Counted from the first letter of the stretch, positions 8,742-21,089 are shown. The stretch: DNA of 64,000 nucleotides from Thiohalobacter sp. IOR34 (GCF_030406045.1 NZ_CP128988.1:1399438-1463437), one strand, 5' to 3'. The notes: generated by a model from the sequence alone, not told the origin. Program-made: numbers and translations.

Positions 8742-10406
8742 TCAGTGCAGGCTGGGCTGCATCATCAGTTTGATCAGTGCCTGCTTCTCGCTCGAACTGA
8801 TGGCCGTCGAGCCGTCCGTGGTGCCACTGATCAGCGAGGCCAGGGTCGAGAGGCGGCTGAGGAAGTCCAGCCGTGCCTGCTGGCGCTGCGTCGCCGTGGG
8901 GGTGGCGCCACTGTCCCAGATGGCATAGCGGCTCATCTCCACGATCTGCACGTCTTCCATCAGCCCCATGAGGGCGGCGAACTCGGCCGGCATGCTGGCC
9001 GTGAAGTCGTGCCGTGTCATATCGCTGCCGTTGGTGGGATCGTCGTCACTGTCCAGCCAGCTCATGTTGCTCGGCACCGTGGTGGTGTCACGGGTATAGC
9101 TGAAGTCGCCGCCGGCGATCAGCGCATCCGCCACCCAGCTGACGGCCACCGTCTGCGGGATCGGCCAGTTGACGGCGTTGCCGCTGAAGTCGTACTCCTG
9201 GCCCAGATCCGAGGGCAGGCTGCTTACCGACACGCCCATCGCCTGGGCGACCTTGCTCTTCATGTCGGTGATCTCGGCGTTGGAGGAGCGGATCGCGGTC
9301 TGGAAGTCAGACCAGGCAGAGTCGAAGGCAGCGCTGATGGCGAGCTGGACCTGGGACTCGGTGAGTGTCGGATTGGCGGCCAGGTAGCCTGCAGGGTCCA
9401 TGAAATACTGGCCGTACTGGGTGTCGATGGCCTGCTGGGCGGTGATGAAGTTCTGTACCCCGGTGTTGAAGCGGGTGATCAGGTCCGTGCTGCCACCCAG
9501 GGTGCTGAGCGCCTCGGTGTATTCCTTCTTGATCACTACCGAGCCCACCCGGGTCATGAAGCCGGAGACCGCGGACTGCACGGAACCCTGGAAGCTGCTG
9601 GACAGCGAGGCCATCGCCGTATCCAGACCGGTGGCATCGCCGGCCGCCTCGAAGGCCGCCATCAGTAGCTGGGGCTCGATGCCCGCGGCGGCACCGGCGT
9701 CGATGAGGATGTCACCCATCAGTCCGCCGGCCTTGGCCAGGTCGTCGTTGTCGCCGTTGTCCACGGCCTGCTTGAAATAGGCAACATAGTCCGACAGGTC
9801 CTTGCTGCCCGAGGTGCTGTTGTAGACGATCCGGTCCTGGAAGGTGCTCAGCTCGCTGGCGCTGACGCCGTTGGCGAGCAGGAAGGCCTCCATGCCGTCG
9901 CTGCCGCGGATGGCCGTGGCCATCATCTGGCTGAGACCGGGAATGTCGCTGTCGGACAGGCTGTCGGAACGGACGAACACCAGGCCGAAGGCTGCCGCCA
10001 GCGGATCGTCGGTATTGTTGTCGGTCATGGAGGTGCGCAGGGCATCGGCCTGAACATCGGAGAGCGAGTTGACACCCACCTGGTTGGTCTCGTCTGCGCC
10101 GGGGGCGGGAGCGATGCCCTGACGCACCACGCTGCCGCTGCTGTCCTTGACCTGCAGCAGCACGAAATGGGTCTCATCGGCGGTCGGCAGGTTGCTCAGG
10201 CTGAAGGAGATCTTGCCGCTGCTGTCGGCCGTCGCGCTGGTCGAGCTGAGGGTGGTCAGTGAGCCGTCGCTCTCGATCTGCGAGATGACCACGGTATAGG
10301 TCTCATCGGCGGTCAGCGCCAGGGCGGCCGGAAGCTGGCCCAGGGTCAGGGCGACGGCCAGGCCGAAGCCGGCGAGACGGTGTTTCATTCCTGTAAACAT
10401 TTTCAT
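8742..10406 (-). CDS. Secreted protein of unknown function, 554 aa
   Basis: I do not recognise this protein. Residues 1-31 look like a signal peptide (basic start, GFGLAVALTLGQLPAALA, likely cut after ALA). Residues about 35-100 look like a small beta-rich domain. The rest is rich in A, S, T, D and long helices, with few lysines and no cysteine seen, as in exported proteins. A strong ribosome site (AAGGAG) precedes the ATG at 10406. It is the middle gene of a three-gene unit with a small lipoprotein and a GspC-like protein, which suggests export, perhaps through type II secretion. No catalytic motif is visible. Confidence 0.75.
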   Translation of the reverse strand: MKMFTGMKHRLAGFGLAVALTLGQLPAALALTADETYTVVISQIESDGSLTTLSSTSATADSSGKISFSLSNLPTADETHFVLLQVKDSSGSVVRQGIAPAPGADETNQVGVNSLSDVQADALRTSMTDNNTDDPLAAAFGLVFVRSDSLSDSDIPGLSQMMATAIRGSDGMEAFLLANGVSASELSTFQDRIVYNSTSGSKDLSDYVAYFKQAVDNGDNDDLAKAGGLMGDILIDAGAAAGIEPQLLMAAFEAAGDATGLDTAMASLSSSFQGSVQSAVSGFMTRVGSVVIKKEYTEALSTLGGSTDLITRFNTGVQNFITAQQAIDTQYGQYFMDPAGYLAANPTLTESQVQLAISAAFDSAWSDFQTAIRSSNAEITDMKSKVAQAMGVSVSSLPSDLGQEYDFSGNAVNWPIPQTVAVSWVADALIAGGDFSYTRDTTTVPSNMSWLDSDDDPTNGSDMTRHDFTASMPAEFAALMGLMEDVQIVEMSRYAIWDSGATPTATQRQQARLDFLSRLSTLASLISGTTDGSTAISSSEKQALIKLMMQPSLH

Positions 10407-10420
10407 GGCGCTGTACTCCT

Positions 10421-10561
10421 TTAACTGGCGCTACCGGAAATGCCCCCGGAGGAGCCGGACGAACTGCTGGAACCGCCGCCACCACAGGCGCTGAGACCGG
10501 TGGTCAGGGCGAGAGCCACGAGGATTGCGGCCAGGCCGCGTACGAATCTGTTCCCTTTCAT
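10421..10561 (-). CDS. Small lipoprotein, 46 aa
   Basis: A short gene with a strong ribosome site (AAGGAGGT, 8 bp before the ATG at 10561). The 46-residue product has a basic N-terminus, a hydrophobic helix (LAAILVALALTTG) and the lipobox LSAC, so Cys26 would be lipidated. The mature part is only about 21 residues of Gly and Ser. It ends 15 bp before the 554-aa secreted protein, so the two should be co-transcribed. Its function is unknown; a tether or a processing by-product are both possible. Confidence 0.7.
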   Translation of the reverse strand: MKGNRFVRGLAAILVALALTTGLSACGGGGSSSSSGSSGGISGSAS

Positions 10562-10708
10562 GTTGACCTCCTTGGGTCCATCTGTGCGGGGCAGGTAACC
10601 AGGCTGGCGGTGCCGCGAAGCTTCCCGCGGCGTCCGCGCCTGCCGACAGGGGATGTAACGGCGTCGGCAAGCGGAACTTGAACGGCCATCTTTTTCCATC
10701 GACAGCCC

Positions 10709-11280
10709 GTGGCTGCCGCAAACCGGCGGGCCAACGGACCCGCTGCGGACAGAGGCTTCCGCGCCGCCGCTGGGCCGGGCACCAGTGGCCCGGGAACCGG
10801 AACCCTGCACAGCTATGCCCAGCGTCAGGCGCTGCAGTTCGATTCGGTCAGTGGCAAATGGCTCCAGCCGACAGGTGACGCAGATATCCTCTACGCTCCC
10901 ACCGATTCCTGCAGTTATGCCGGCGGTGGCACCTTCTGGTACGACCGGAACCTCAACGGCGCCATCGATGAAGCCAGTTCGGATCTGGAGGTGACCAGCC
11001 CCGATCTGATGGGTACCGGGAGCTATGCCTCGATCGAGGCGCGCATCGCAGCCAGCGGCTTCACCAAGCCCGCCTTCTTCGGATCTGGAGGTGACCAGCC
11101 CCGATCTGATGGGCACCGGGAGCTATGCCTCGATCGAGGCGCGCATCGCAGCCAGCGGCTTCACCAAGCCCGCCTTCTTCGGATCTGGAGGTGACCAGCC
11201 CCGATCTGATGGGCACCGGGAGCTATGCCTCGATCGAGGCGCGCATCGCAGCCAGCGGCTTCACCAAGCCCGCCTTCTGA
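10709..11280 (+). pseudogene. Gene fragment broken by a 100-bp triplication
   Basis: From about 10790 the plus strand reads as coding, with TLHSYAQRQALQFDSVSGKW, SCSYAGGGTFWYDRNLNG (an EF-hand-like DRNLNGAID) and a tail ending FTKPAF. No good start or signal peptide is visible. The last 100 bp are present three times; 100 is not a multiple of three, so the frame shifts at each junction and the original FTKPAF-stop is only reached in frame by the third copy. A single-copy ancestor would have ended at the stop now at 11278-11280. The protein family was not recognised; it resembles a calcium-binding surface or pilin-like fragment. Confidence 0.55.
10981..11280 (+). repeat. Three direct 100-bp repeats
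   Basis: GGATCTGGAGGTGACCAGCC begins at 10981, 11081 and 11181. The copies are nearly identical; the first has GGGTACC where the others have GGGCACC. The array lies within the end of a coding-like frame and changes its phase. Confidence 0.95.
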
Positions 11281-11353
11281 GGTCACCGCTGCAGTGCCCC
11301 TGCGCCCGGTCCGGCTCCCCCGTAGAAGGGGGCGGACCGGGCCGTTTCCGGCC

Positions 11354-11606
11354 CTAGCCCGGATATTGCACCAAGGCGGCGCGCATGATCGGAGTGCAGG
11401 CTGACATACAAGGCCGGGAGGTTCACAAATGGCTCCTCACGGCGGCGTACGGTTTGCGCCTATTCGATCTCAGAACGCATCTGGCTTCGCATCCTGGCCG
11501 ATCGCCCTTGAACCATAGCTACGGCTATGCTTCCGCGGGCGATCGGCCAAGCTGCTTTGCCAGCTCCGCCCTGAGAATCGAATCCTTGGTGCAATATCCG
11601 GGCTAG
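11354..11606 (+). repeat. 253-bp CTAG-bounded palindromic element, copy 2
   Basis: The same family as 65-317, in the opposite orientation, with intact ends CTAGCCCGGATATTGCACC and GGTGCAATATCCGGGCTAG. The central GGCCGATCGCCC/GGGCGATCGGCC hairpin is fully paired here. It lies between the gene fragment and the tRNA-Val promoter. Confidence 0.9.
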
Positions 11607-11623
11607 GAACGCCTGCCCCATGA

Positions 11624-11651
11624 TTGACACCGCCGGCACAGCACCTATAAT
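11624..11651 (+). promoter_or_regulatory. Promoter of tRNA-Val
   Basis: Consensus TTGACA (11624-11629), a 16-bp spacer and consensus TATAAT (11646-11651), 17 bp before the tRNA. Confidence 0.9.
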
Positions 11652-11668
11652 GCGTCGCTTACGACTTC

Positions 11669-11745
11669 AGGCGCGTAGCTCAGCTGGTTAGAGCACCACC
11701 TTGACATGGTGGGGGTCGTTGGTTCGAGTCCAATCGCGCCTACCA
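11669..11745 (+). tRNA. tRNA-Val (anticodon GAC)
   Basis: A 77-nt cloverleaf with acceptor AGGCGCG/CGCGCCT, D-arm, anticodon loop TTGACAT with GAC, T-arm GGTTCGAGTCC, discriminator A and encoded CCA. It has its own consensus promoter and a terminator downstream. Confidence 0.95.
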
Positions 11746-11753
11746 ATCATTAT

Positions 11754-11790
11754 TGGGGCCGGAGCGCGCAACTCCGGCCCCATTTTCATT
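11754..11790 (+). terminator. Intrinsic terminator after tRNA-Val
   Basis: An 11-bp GC-rich stem TGGGGCCGGAG (11754-11764) with CTCCGGCCCCA (11772-11782), followed by TTTTCATT. Confidence 0.8.
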
Positions 11791-11842
11791 GACTTGCGGA
11801 AACATGTGGCCCCTCGTATCGGTCACCACTGGAGACAACGAC

Positions 11843-13774
<1,932 letters not shown>

Positions 13775-13777
13775 AGC

Positions 13778-14299
13778 ATCGCTGCACCAAGAAAAGACAA
13801 GTACAGGGTGAACGACCGCATCCTGGCCCCCGAGGTCAGGGTCATCAACCAAGAGGGCGAGCAGGTCGGTGTCATGCCCCTCGACAAGGCCCTGGAACTG
13901 GCATCGGAGGCCGGGCTGGATCTGGTGGAGATCTCACCCAATGCGGAACCACCGGTGTGCCGCATCATGGACTACGGCAAGTTCCGCTTCGAGCAGAACA
14001 AGAGCAAGCAGTCCGCCAAGAAGAAGCAGAAACAGGTCCAGGTCAAGGAGATCAAGTTCCGGCCTGGCACAGACGTAGGGGATTATCAGGTCAAACTCCG
14101 CAACCTGATACGTTTCCTGCAGGACGGGGACAGGGTCAAGGTGACCCTGCGATTCCGTGGCCGCGAGATGGCCCATCAGGAACTCGGCCGCGACCTGCTC
14201 GAAAGGGTCAAGAACGACCTGGAAGAGTACGGCACGGTGGAACAGTTTCCGAAGATGGAGGGCCGGCAGATGGTCATGGTGATGTCCCCGAAGAAGTAG
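13778..14299 (+). CDS. infC: Translation initiation factor IF-3 with a non-canonical ATC start
   Basis: IF-3 keeps 30S subunits free and proofreads start codon choice. The 173-residue product has an N-domain (KYRVNDRI, then [13 protein letters not shown]) and a C-domain with [15 protein letters not shown]. No ATG or GTG gives the full N-terminus; GTG at 13808 would remove ten conserved residues. ATC at 13778 is in frame, lies 7 bp after a strong GGAGGA (13765-13770) and yields [10 protein letters not shown] rare start codon on infC is the known basis of IF-3 autocontrol in enterobacteria (AUU in E. coli). The gene begins 3 bp after the thrS stop. Confidence 0.93.
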   Translation: MAAPRKDKYRVNDRILAPEVRVINQEGEQVGVMPLDKALELASEAGLDLVEISPNAEPPVCRIMDYGKFRFEQNKSKQSAKKKQKQVQVKEIKFRPGTDVGDYQVKLRNLIRFLQDGDRVKVTLRFRGREMAHQELGRDLLERVKNDLEEYGTVEQFPKMEGRQMVMVMSPKK

Positions 14300-14380
14300 A
14301 CGGCCGCTGGCTGGCCGCCATGACTGAAATCCGGATGCCACTGCCAGTTCAGGCATCCGCAAATACGGAGTTCTACCGAA

Positions 14381-14578
14381 ATGCCGAAGATGAAGTCCAA
14401 CCGGGGCGCCGCGAAGCGCTTCAAGCGGACGGCGAAGGGCGGGTTCAAGCGTAACCAGTCGCATCGTCGTCATATCCTGACCAAGAAGAGCAGCAAGCGG
14501 AAACGCCAGCTCGGCAGCCCTGCCCGTATCCACGAGGCAGACGCGGCCATGGTGCGGCGCATGCTGCCCTATGCGTAA
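14381..14578 (+). CDS. rpmI: Ribosomal protein bL35
   Basis: A basic 65-residue large-subunit protein with the family pattern [20 protein letters not shown] and a C-terminal MVRRMLPYA. It lies 81 bp after infC and 16 bp before rplT. In E. coli the infC-rpmI gap carries an L20-binding site; I could not confirm such a fold here. Confidence 0.98.
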   Translation: MPKMKSNRGAAKRFKRTAKGGFKRNQSHRRHILTKKSSKRKRQLGSPARIHEADAAMVRRMLPYA

Positions 14579-14594
14579 GCGGGAGGTATAAACG

Positions 14595-14951
14595 ATGGCA
14601 CGAGTAAAACGTGGTGTTGTCGCCCGCGCGCGGCACAACAAGGTCCTCAACAAGGCCAAGGGTTACTACGGCGCCCGACGCAAGGTCTACCGGGTCGCCA
14701 AGCAGGCGGTGATCAAGGCCGGCCAGTACGCCTACCGCGATCGCCGGCAGCGCAAGCGTCAGTTCCGCGCCCTGTGGATTGCCCGCATCAATGCGGGTGC
14801 CCGCGAGAACGGCCTGTCCTACAGCCGGCTGATCAACGGCCTGAAGAAGGCCGGGATCGAGATCGACCGCAAGGTGCTGGCCGACATCGCCGTCCACGAC
14901 AAGCCGGCCTTCGCGGCCATTGCCGAGCAGGCCAAGGCCAGCCTGGGCTGA
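14595..14951 (+). CDS. rplT: Ribosomal protein bL20
   Basis: A 118-residue early-assembly 50S protein. It begins [20 protein letters not shown] and has the conserved [20 protein letters not shown] segment. GGGAGGT lies 8 bp before the ATG. In related bacteria L20 represses rpmI-rplT translation. A strong terminator follows before pheS. Confidence 0.98.
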   Translation: MARVKRGVVARARHNKVLNKAKGYYGARRKVYRVAKQAVIKAGQYAYRDRRQRKRQFRALWIARINAGARENGLSYSRLINGLKKAGIEIDRKVLADIAVHDKPAFAAIAEQAKASLG

Positions 14952-14994
14952 GCGCCGGCACCCGCCCGGCGCGGGTGGCGCGCGGCAAGTCGAG

Positions 14995-15029
14995 AAGGGA
15001 AGGCCGTGTGCCTTCCCTTTTTTATTTTT
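14995..15029 (+). terminator. Terminator or attenuator between rplT and pheS
   Basis: A 10-bp stem AAGGGAAGGC (14995-15004) with GCCTTCCCTT (15010-15019), followed by a T-rich run to 15029. It lies 27 bp before the pheS start. In E. coli pheST is attenuated by a leader peptide; no Phe-rich leader peptide was found here, so simple termination is as likely. Confidence 0.85.
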
Positions 15030-15052
15030 CCGCTTGGCTGAACATGGGATGA

Positions 15053-16075
<1,023 letters not shown>

Positions 16076-16093
16076 AATTCGAGATTCGATGAA

Positions 16094-16209
16094 AGATGGC
16101 CACGGAACCCACGGAAAATACGGAAATGTTTATTGCGGCGCACGCGCAGCGCGCGGTGCCGTGAATCCTGGTGCCTTTCCCGGGTTTTCCGTGGGTTCCG
16201 TGGCTATCT
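16094..16209. repeat. 116-bp inverted-repeat element between pheS and pheT
   Basis: Arms at 16094-16118 and 16185-16209 are reverse complements at 24 of 25 positions (core CCACGGAACCCACGGAAAA). There is no gene inside. The arm resembles the right end of the 164-bp unit at 28954-29773 and sequences at 20617 and 21176, so it belongs to a wider repeat type. Confidence 0.75.
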
Positions 16210-16265
16210 CCTTGAAGCAGGGCGGGCACCGCCCGCCGCGCTACTGAGCTGACGAGACAGATATC

Positions 16266-18644
16266 ATGAAATTCAGTGAACACTGGCTGCGGGAATGGGT
16301 CAATCCTCCCGTGTCGACCGAGCAACTGGCCGAACAGCTGACCATGGCTGGCCTTGAGGTGGACAGCATCGAGCCGGCGGCGCCGGCCTTCGAAAAGGTC
16401 GTGGTTGGCGAGGTGCTGGAGGTGCAGCCGCATCCCGATGCCGACAAGCTGCGGGTCTGCCGGGTCGAGGTTGGCCAGGAGGCGCCGCTGCAGATCGTCT
16501 GTGGCGCGCCCAATGTCCATGCCGGCATGAAGGCGCCGACGGCCCTGGTGGGCGGTGTCCTGCCGGGTGGCCTGAAGATCAAGAAGGCGAAACTGCGCGG
16601 TGTGGAGTCCTTCGGTATGCTCTGTTCGGCCCGCGAGCTGGGATTGTCCGAGGATCATGCCGGCCTGATGGCGCTGCCGGCCGATGCCCCGGTGGGCGAG
16701 GATCTCCGAAGCTGGCTGGATCTCGACGATGCCCTGATCGAGGTCGATCTCACCCCCAACCGCGGGGACTGCCTGAGTATCGCCGGCATTGCCCGCGAGG
16801 TAGGGCTGCTGAACCGCTGCGCGGTGGAGACGCCCGAGATCCATCCCGTGGCAGCGGCCACGGAGGCCAGTTTCCCGGTGCGGGTCAACGCGGCCGAGGC
16901 CTGCCCACGTTACCTGGGGCGGGTGATCCAGGGCATCGATCCGGCGGCTGCAACCCCCCTGTGGATGCAGGAGCGGCTGCGACGCAGCGGTCTGCGCAGC
17001 CTCGGCCCCGTGGTCGATGTCACCAACTATGTGCTCATCGAACTCGGCCAGCCGATGCACGGTTTTGACCTCGGCCGGCTGAGCGGTGGCATCGAGGTGC
17101 GCCATGCGCGTCAGGGCGAGTCCCTGAACCTGCTCGACGGCAAACGGGTCGAGCTCAGCGACGACACCCTGGTCATCGCCGACGAGAGCCAGGTGCTGGC
17201 CATCGCCGGGGTGATGGGTGGCGAGGCCTCGGCGGTGACCTCTGAGACCCGTGACGTCTTCCTGGAGTGTGCCTTTTTTGCGCCCACCGCCATCGCTGGG
17301 CTGGCCCGCCAGTATGGGCTGCAGACCGATTCCTCACACCGCTTCGAGCGCGGTGTCGACCCGAGCCTGCAGCGCCGGGCGCTGGAGCGGGCCACCGGCC
17401 TGTTGCTGGCCATCACCGGCGGCACGCCGGGGCCGGTGACCGAGGTCAGTCACGCCGACCATCTGCCGGAGACGGAGGCGGTGCATCTGCGCCAGACGCG
17501 GATCACCCGCCTGCTCGGCCTGGAACTGCCGCGCGAGGAGGTCAGCGACATCCTGGTTCGCCTCGGCTGCGGGATCGAGCCGCTGAACGACGGCTGGCGG
17601 GTGCACCCCCCGACCTATCGTTTCGATCTGGCCATCGAGGCCGACCTGATCGAGGAGGTCGGCCGCGTCTACGGCTATGAACGGTTGCCGAGCACCCTGC
17701 CCAGCGGGCGCCTGGAGATGGCACCGCTGTCGGAGGAGAGAGTGGAGACGGCGCGGATCCACACCCTGTTGGTGGATCGCGGCTACCAGGAGGCGATCAC
17801 CTACAGCTTTGTCGACCCGGACCTGCAGGCCCGGCTCAATCCGGGGGTGCCGGGCGTGGCACTGGCCAACCCCATCTCTTCCGAGATGTCGGAGATGCGC
17901 ACCAGCCTCTGGCCGGGCCTGATCAAGGTGCTGGAACACAATCTGAATCGCCAGCAGGGCCGCGTGCTGCTGTTCGAGCAAGGTCTTAGGTTTGAAAGAC
18001 AAGCTGATGAAATAAAACAGGACAAGATGCTGGCCTGTGTTGCCTACGGGAGCCGCTGGCCAGAGCAGTGGGGGGCGGAGAAGGCGGGTCTCGATTTCTA
18101 CGACCTGAAGGGTGACGTCGAGGCGCTGCTGGCCCTCGGTGGCAGGGCGGGGTGCTTCGAGTTCGTCGCCGAGGCCCATCCGGCCTTGCACCCCGGGCGC
18201 AGCGCGGCCATCCGCCACGGGGGGCGCAGGGCTGGCTGGCTGGGTGAACTCCACCCACGGCTGGCGGGGGATCTGGGCCTTCCGGCCGGCATACTGCTGT
18301 TCGAGATCGAGCTGGCAGCGTTGCAGCTCGCCCGCAAGCCGGTCTTCCAGCCCATCTCTCGCTACCCTTCGGTCCGCCGCGATCTCGCCTTCCTGGTGGA
18401 TGCCGGGGTGTCGGCCCAGGCGATCCGCGCTCGTGTCGAAGCCAGCGCCGGCGAGTGGCTGAAGGAGCTGCTGCTGTTCGATGTCTATCAGGGTGAGGGA
18501 GTAGAATCCGGACGAAAAAGCATCGCTTTGGGCTTGATTCTACAGGATTCCTCGCGCACACTAGCAGATCAGGACGTGGAGGCGGTCGTGGAACGGGTGA
18601 CGGCCGTACTGCAGGATGAACTCGGGGCAAGCTTGAGAGACTGA
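16266..18644 (+). CDS. pheT: Phenylalanyl-tRNA synthetase beta subunit
   Basis: The 792-residue beta subunit. It has a tRNA-binding (EMAP-like) domain near 40-150, B3/B4 with the editing site, B5, the catalytic-like core (TEVSHADH, then [17 protein letters not shown]) and a C-terminal ferredoxin-fold anticodon-binding domain ([20 protein letters not shown]). Length is normal. It ends 4 bp before ihfA, so pheT-ihfA-merR form one unit. Confidence 0.98.
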   Translation: MKFSEHWLREWVNPPVSTEQLAEQLTMAGLEVDSIEPAAPAFEKVVVGEVLEVQPHPDADKLRVCRVEVGQEAPLQIVCGAPNVHAGMKAPTALVGGVLPGGLKIKKAKLRGVESFGMLCSARELGLSEDHAGLMALPADAPVGEDLRSWLDLDDALIEVDLTPNRGDCLSIAGIAREVGLLNRCAVETPEIHPVAAATEASFPVRVNAAEACPRYLGRVIQGIDPAAATPLWMQERLRRSGLRSLGPVVDVTNYVLIELGQPMHGFDLGRLSGGIEVRHARQGESLNLLDGKRVELSDDTLVIADESQVLAIAGVMGGEASAVTSETRDVFLECAFFAPTAIAGLARQYGLQTDSSHRFERGVDPSLQRRALERATGLLLAITGGTPGPVTEVSHADHLPETEAVHLRQTRITRLLGLELPREEVSDILVRLGCGIEPLNDGWRVHPPTYRFDLAIEADLIEEVGRVYGYERLPSTLPSGRLEMAPLSEERVETARIHTLLVDRGYQEAITYSFVDPDLQARLNPGVPGVALANPISSEMSEMRTSLWPGLIKVLEHNLNRQQGRVLLFEQGLRFERQADEIKQDKMLACVAYGSRWPEQWGAEKAGLDFYDLKGDVEALLALGGRAGCFEFVAEAHPALHPGRSAAIRHGGRRAGWLGELHPRLAGDLGLPAGILLFEIELAALQLARKPVFQPISRYPSVRRDLAFLVDAGVSAQAIRARVEASAGEWLKELLLFDVYQGEGVESGRKSIALGLILQDSSRTLADQDVEAVVERVTAVLQDELGASLRD

Positions 18645-18648
18645 ATCT

Positions 18649-18951
18649 ATGGCGCTCACCAAGGCCGATCTGGCAGAAAAATTATTCGAGGAATTGGGAC
18701 TGAACAAGCGCGAGGCCAAGGAACTGGTCGAAATGTTCTTTGAAGAAATCCGCTGCGCGCTGGAAACCGGAAACCAGGTCAAGTTGTCGGGTTTCGGCAA
18801 CTTCGATCTGCGCGACAAGAACGAGCGGCCCGGCCGCAACCCCAAGACCGGGGAAGAGATTCCGATCACGGCCCGACGGGTGGTGACCTTTCGCCCGGGC
18901 CAGAAGCTCAAGTCACGGGTAGAGGCCTATGCTGGAAGCCAGCAACAATAA
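18649..18951 (+). CDS. ihfA: Integration host factor alpha subunit
   Basis: A 100-residue DNA-bending protein that works as a heterodimer with IhfB. It begins [24 protein letters not shown] and has the DNA-inserting arm [20 protein letters not shown] with the tip proline. The pheT-ihfA linkage is the standard gammaproteobacterial arrangement. It overlaps the next gene by 23 bp. Confidence 0.98.
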   Translation: MALTKADLAEKLFEELGLNKREAKELVEMFFEEIRCALETGNQVKLSGFGNFDLRDKNERPGRNPKTGEEIPITARRVVTFRPGQKLKSRVEAYAGSQQQ

Positions 18952-19285
18952 CGATCTCCCGGCGATACCGGGCAAGCGCTATTTCACCATCGGTGAGGTC
19001 AGCGAGCTGTGCGGCGTCAAGCCGCACGTGCTGCGTTACTGGGAACAGGAATTCCCACAGCTGAAGCCGGTCAAGCGACGTGGCAACCGGCGTTACTACC
19101 AGCGTCACGACGTGCTGATGATCCGTCAGATCCGCAGCCTGCTCTATGAACAGGGCTTCACCATCGGCGGTGCCCGCCAGCGCCTCTCCGGCGAGGAGGC
19201 CAAGGAAGACATCACCCAGAGCCAGCAGATCGTGCGCCAGATCCGCACGGAGCTGGAAGAGCTGCTGCAGATCCTGCGGCGCTGA
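18929..19285 (+). CDS. MerR-family transcriptional regulator
   Basis: A 118-residue protein with an N-terminal winged helix ([26 protein letters not shown], about 18-43, then [20 protein letters not shown]) and a short C-terminal helix for dimerisation. It has no metal-binding cysteines or effector domain. A MerR gene in this place behind ihfA is conserved in many gammaproteobacteria, but its targets are not known to me. It starts inside ihfA. Confidence 0.93.
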   Translation: MLEASNNNDLPAIPGKRYFTIGEVSELCGVKPHVLRYWEQEFPQLKPVKRRGNRRYYQRHDVLMIRQIRSLLYEQGFTIGGARQRLSGEEAKEDITQSQQIVRQIRTELEELLQILRR

Positions 19286-19351
19286 TTTCCCCTTCGCCGG
19301 CAAGTTCGGGTATCATGCCCAACCTTGGACGCCTGTCCAGGCTCAAATCAT

Positions 19352-19428
<77 letters not shown>

Positions 19429-19579
19429 AATCACAGGTCTCACCCTCACTGGCGCAGCCTTGCGCCGGCCGTCTGTCACTCCTGCTTTTGCCTTTGCCAT
19501 GCCATACTTGGCATGGCAGGGGCTGGTTCAAGTTTCTCCGGTGACGGCCGTTGCCGCTTACATCGACAACAAGTGGCGC

Positions 19580-19832
19580 CTAGCCCGGATATTGCACCAA
19601 GGCGGCCCGCATGATCGGAGTGCAGGCTGGCATACAAGGCCAGGAGGCTCGCAAATAGGCCCTCGTGGCGGGGTACGGTTTGTGCCTATTCGATTTCAGG
19701 ACGTATCTGGCTGCGCATCCTGGCCGATCCCCCTTGAACCATAGCTATGGCTATGCTTCTACGGGCGATCGACCAAGCTGCTTTGCCAGCTCCGCCCTGA
19801 GAATCGAATCCTTGATGCAATATCCGGGCTAG
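19580..19832 (+). repeat. 253-bp CTAG-bounded palindromic element, copy 3
   Basis: The same length and orientation as the copy at 11354, with intact CTAG ends. It ends 43 bp before the mlaA start codon, so any mlaA promoter must lie in it or upstream of it. Confidence 0.9.
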
Positions 19833-19875
19833 CGTGCCGAGAACAAACGACCTGCAGGAACAAGGAGCAGTAGCC

Positions 19876-20616
19876 ATGACGGACGAATCGATGGCCTCCC
19901 GCCGGCGGCAGATGCGACCGCTGTTCTGTGCCCTGCTGCTGGCCCTGGCCAGCGGCTGCGCCCTGACCCCTCCCGAGGAGGAGGTCAGCGATCCTCTGGA
20001 ACCCATCAACCGGGTCATCGACAGCTTCAACGACAAGGTCGACCGTGCCCTGATCAAACCCGCCGCCAGGGGTTACCGCAAGGTCGTGCCCGGCCCGCTG
20101 CGCAACCGCGTCGGCAATTTCTTCAGCAACCTCGAGGAACCGTTGACGGTCACCAACGACATCCTCCAGGGCAAGTTCCGCCAGGGCGCAGAGGATGGCA
20201 TGCGCTTCGTGTTCAACAGCAGCTTCGGCCTGCTTGGCCTGTTCGATGTCGCCACCTCCTTCGGTCTGCCCAAGCACCAGGAGGACTTCGGCCAGACCTT
20301 CGCCCGCTGGGGCTTTGGCGAGGGCTGGTATCTGGTGCTGCCGTTCCTGGGGCCCAGCAACGTGCGTGACGGCATCGGCCTGTTCGGGGACTACGCCCTG
20401 GATCCGGTAGCCCGCCATGACGAGATGCGGGAACGCAACGGCCTGGCCGCGCTGCGCCTGGTCGACGACCGCTCGCGCCTGCTGGCCGCCAGCAAGATCC
20501 GCGACACCGGTGCCCTCGACCGCTACCTGTTCACTCGCGAGGCCTACCGCCAGTTGCGCTGGAACCGCATCCACGACGGCAACCCGCCGCCGCCCGAGTT
20601 CGACGACGAAGAATAG
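19876..20616 (+). CDS. mlaA: MlaA (VacJ) outer-membrane lipoprotein
   Basis: MlaA removes misplaced phospholipid from the outer leaflet of the outer membrane and passes it to the Mla pathway. The 246-residue protein has a signal sequence with lipobox LASGC and family segments DPLEPINRVIDSFNDKVDRALIKP, VGNFFSNLEEP, GPSNVRDGIG and DPVARH. The ATG at 19876 has AGGAG 8 bp upstream; the longer frame from GTG 19834 lacks a ribosome site and would bury the signal peptide. No other mla gene is nearby. Confidence 0.95.
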   Translation: MTDESMASRRRQMRPLFCALLLALASGCALTPPEEEVSDPLEPINRVIDSFNDKVDRALIKPAARGYRKVVPGPLRNRVGNFFSNLEEPLTVTNDILQGKFRQGAEDGMRFVFNSSFGLLGLFDVATSFGLPKHQEDFGQTFARWGFGEGWYLVLPFLGPSNVRDGIGLFGDYALDPVARHDEMRERNGLAALRLVDDRSRLLAASKIRDTGALDRYLFTREAYRQLRWNRIHDGNPPPPEFDDEE

Positions 20617-20776
20617 CCGCGAAATCCATGGAAAGGATTCTGGTCTTGCAGGCTGGACAGCGCGCACCGTGGCAATGCCAAATTACGCAGCATCACCGGG
20701 CGCTGCCACGATAGGCATTGCCGCCCCCGATCGCGGCCTGGCGACCGCTCCTACGCAAGGGTTCCGCCATGCCTTG

Positions 20777-21047
20777 CTAGGGCCTGTTAACACTATCCCA
20801 ATGGGTTCTGCTGGGACTCTTTTTCCGTCCAGCAAGGCAGAATGAGCGAAATGTAGTCAGTCTACATGAGCGAATGATAACGCCGCTGGGCGGGAAAAGA
20901 GCCCCAGCCCTCCGGGTTGCGCCTGAAAAAGCGCCACTCCGCGTTGCTCGTCGTTCATTTGGAGTCACCAAACCTCTCTCCTCGCGCCTTGATTGGCGCT
21001 TTTTCAGGTGCAACAGAGCCCATTGGGATAGTGTTAACAGGCCCTAG
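20777..21047. repeat. 271-bp MITE-like element with CTAG target duplication
   Basis: CTAG flanks both ends. The inverted ends GGGCCTGTTAACACTATCCC and GGGATAGTGTTAACAGGCCC are perfect for about 26 bp and continue with one mismatch. No transposase is inside. CTAG fits the YTAR target duplications of the IS5 family, so it may be moved by such an element in trans (inference). It sits between mlaA and the aldehyde dehydrogenase gene, with REP sequences on both flanks. Confidence 0.8.
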
Positions 21048-21089
21048 GAGCGGCCTCCCGGCCGCGATCGGGGTTGCCGCCGGAAGCCT

